Of a stretch of DNA of 5,126 nucleotides, positions 4,555 through 5,126 are shown piece after piece. The first letter of the stretch is position 1. The number at the start of each line of letters is the position of its first letter. The DNA is taken from the NCBI GenBank assembly GCA_946611025.1, contig CAMOCR010000051.1, positions 1 through 5,126 on the forward strand, in the 5' to 3' direction. Below the pieces are notes generated by a model, which was given only the letters and a program-made list of their open reading frames with translations, did not search any database and was not told where the DNA came from. Both the position numbers and the translations under genes were made by a program. Origin of the DNA: an uncultured Alphaproteobacteria bacterium (GTDB taxonomy: Bacteria; Pseudomonadota; Alphaproteobacteria; Rs-D84).

Positions 4555-5126
4555 ATGGTTAAAAAACCTACATTAATATATGATGCATCACAAATTGCAG
4601 GTGGTTTGAATAAAAACCGTTCCAGAACCGGAATATACATGGTGGCTTATAATATATTACAAAAATTGGTTGAATCTGATAAATTTGATATATCGCTTTA
4701 CAGTACATACCTTGACAACAGATTTCATGATTTTGTGAAACAAAATTTTGGCAATTTGCCAATATACACCAACAATAAATACGCAAAAACCCTATCACAA
4801 ATGGCTGTTTTAAACGATAAATTACGTGCAGACAAACATAATATTTTGAAGTTATTATTAAATATATTTGCACGAAAACCCTTGAAGTTTATTGGAAAGT
4901 GTGTACGACTACCATATTTTGATGTCGCTTTTTCTCCATTATACGGGATAAATTCACGAATTCACGCCAAGCATAAATATGTTTTTCTACACGATGCAAT
5001 ACCTTTACTGTTTCCGGAATATTACCCACAAATGAAAATAAATAAATATGGATTCTGTGATTTTGTAAAACGTATAAAGCGAAAACCTAATTGGAAATAC
5101 TTCGCAAATTCAATCGCAACAAAAGA
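4555..5126 (+). CDS. Glycosyltransferase, family 4 type (3' part outside window)
   Basis: The 190 visible codons give the N-terminal Rossmann half of a GT-B glycosyltransferase. Typical of GT4 mannosyl/rhamnosyl-type enzymes are LIYDASQI (7-14), SRTGIYMVAYNIL (23-35), FDVAFSPLY (122-130), HDAIPLLFPEYYP (146-158) and YFANSIATK (182-190), the last matching the family's fANSxxTKxDL. The donor-binding C-terminal half, including the EX7E-type motif, lies beyond the window, so donor and acceptor cannot be named. Such cytoplasmic or membrane-associated enzymes build O-antigen, capsule or other surface glycans. The sequence is strikingly AT-rich (first 60 bases after 4560 about 30% GC) and uses AGA, CGA and CTA codons that are scarce in the upstream operon, which suggests acquisition by transfer. 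Further polysaccharide genes may follow. Confidence 0.9.
   Translation, partial: MVKKPTLIYDASQIAGGLNKNRSRTGIYMVAYNILQKLVESDKFDISLYSTYLDNRFHDFVKQNFGNLPIYTNNKYAKTLSQMAVLNDKLRADKHNILKLLLNIFARKPLKFIGKCVRLPYFDVAFSPLYGINSRIHAKHKYVFLHDAIPLLFPEYYPQMKINKYGFCDFVKRIKRKPNWKYFANSIATK

Noticed and set aside
1..5126. CRISPR array, insertion sequence or transposase
   Set aside because: No regularly spaced direct repeats, terminal inverted repeats or transposase-like protein were seen on either strand.

Overview
The window reads as a chromosomal segment of a low-to-moderate GC alphaproteobacterium, probably a divergent, host- or gut-associated or Rickettsiales/Holosporales-like lineage. This is inferred from the L28 protein, the CCA-encoding tRNA, and a small secretion-type operon with two VirB8-like proteins in tandem; a duplicated VirB8 is known from the rvh type IV secretion system of Rickettsia. 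The species cannot be named from the sequence.

Layout. Positions 1-1006 (minus strand) hold the N-terminal 335 codons of a ClpB disaggregase that starts just before the first AAA+ module, so it lacks the usual N-domain. A divergent promoter region (about 1030-1150) separates it from rpmB (ribosomal protein L28, 1175-1549), followed 23 nt later by tRNA-Leu(CAA) and a strong terminator. A near-consensus sigma-70 promoter (1745-1774) then drives four tightly packed or overlapping plus-strand genes (1800-4117): a 48-residue VirB7-size lipoprotein, two single-pass inner-membrane proteins with VirB8-like features, and a secreted periplasmic protein of unknown family. Their order, overlaps and predicted locations suggest an envelope complex, most likely part of a type IV secretion-like machine.

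Positions 4118-4554 contain no convincing protein gene but are densely structured. There is an inverted repeat after the operon, then a promoter-like site whose predicted start falls on the first base of a 10-bp hairpin. That hairpin leads into a 15-pair closing helix, a second 9-bp helix, a four-way junction with three hairpins, and an intrinsic terminator. I read this as an unassigned structured RNA of about 220 nt (4213-4433). A second structured element (4459-4531) lies between its terminator and the next gene. The RNA has a UCCUCCU tract in an internal loop that is exactly complementary to the Shine-Dalgarno sequence of that gene, so the region could be a free small RNA or a long regulatory leader.

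The window ends inside an AT-rich family-4-type glycosyltransferase gene (4555-5126, cut by the window edge). Its codon use differs clearly from the upstream operon, suggesting a surface-polysaccharide locus of separate origin. The strongest candidate for something undescribed is the 4213-4554 RNA region; next are the four-gene envelope operon and the N-domain-less ClpB.
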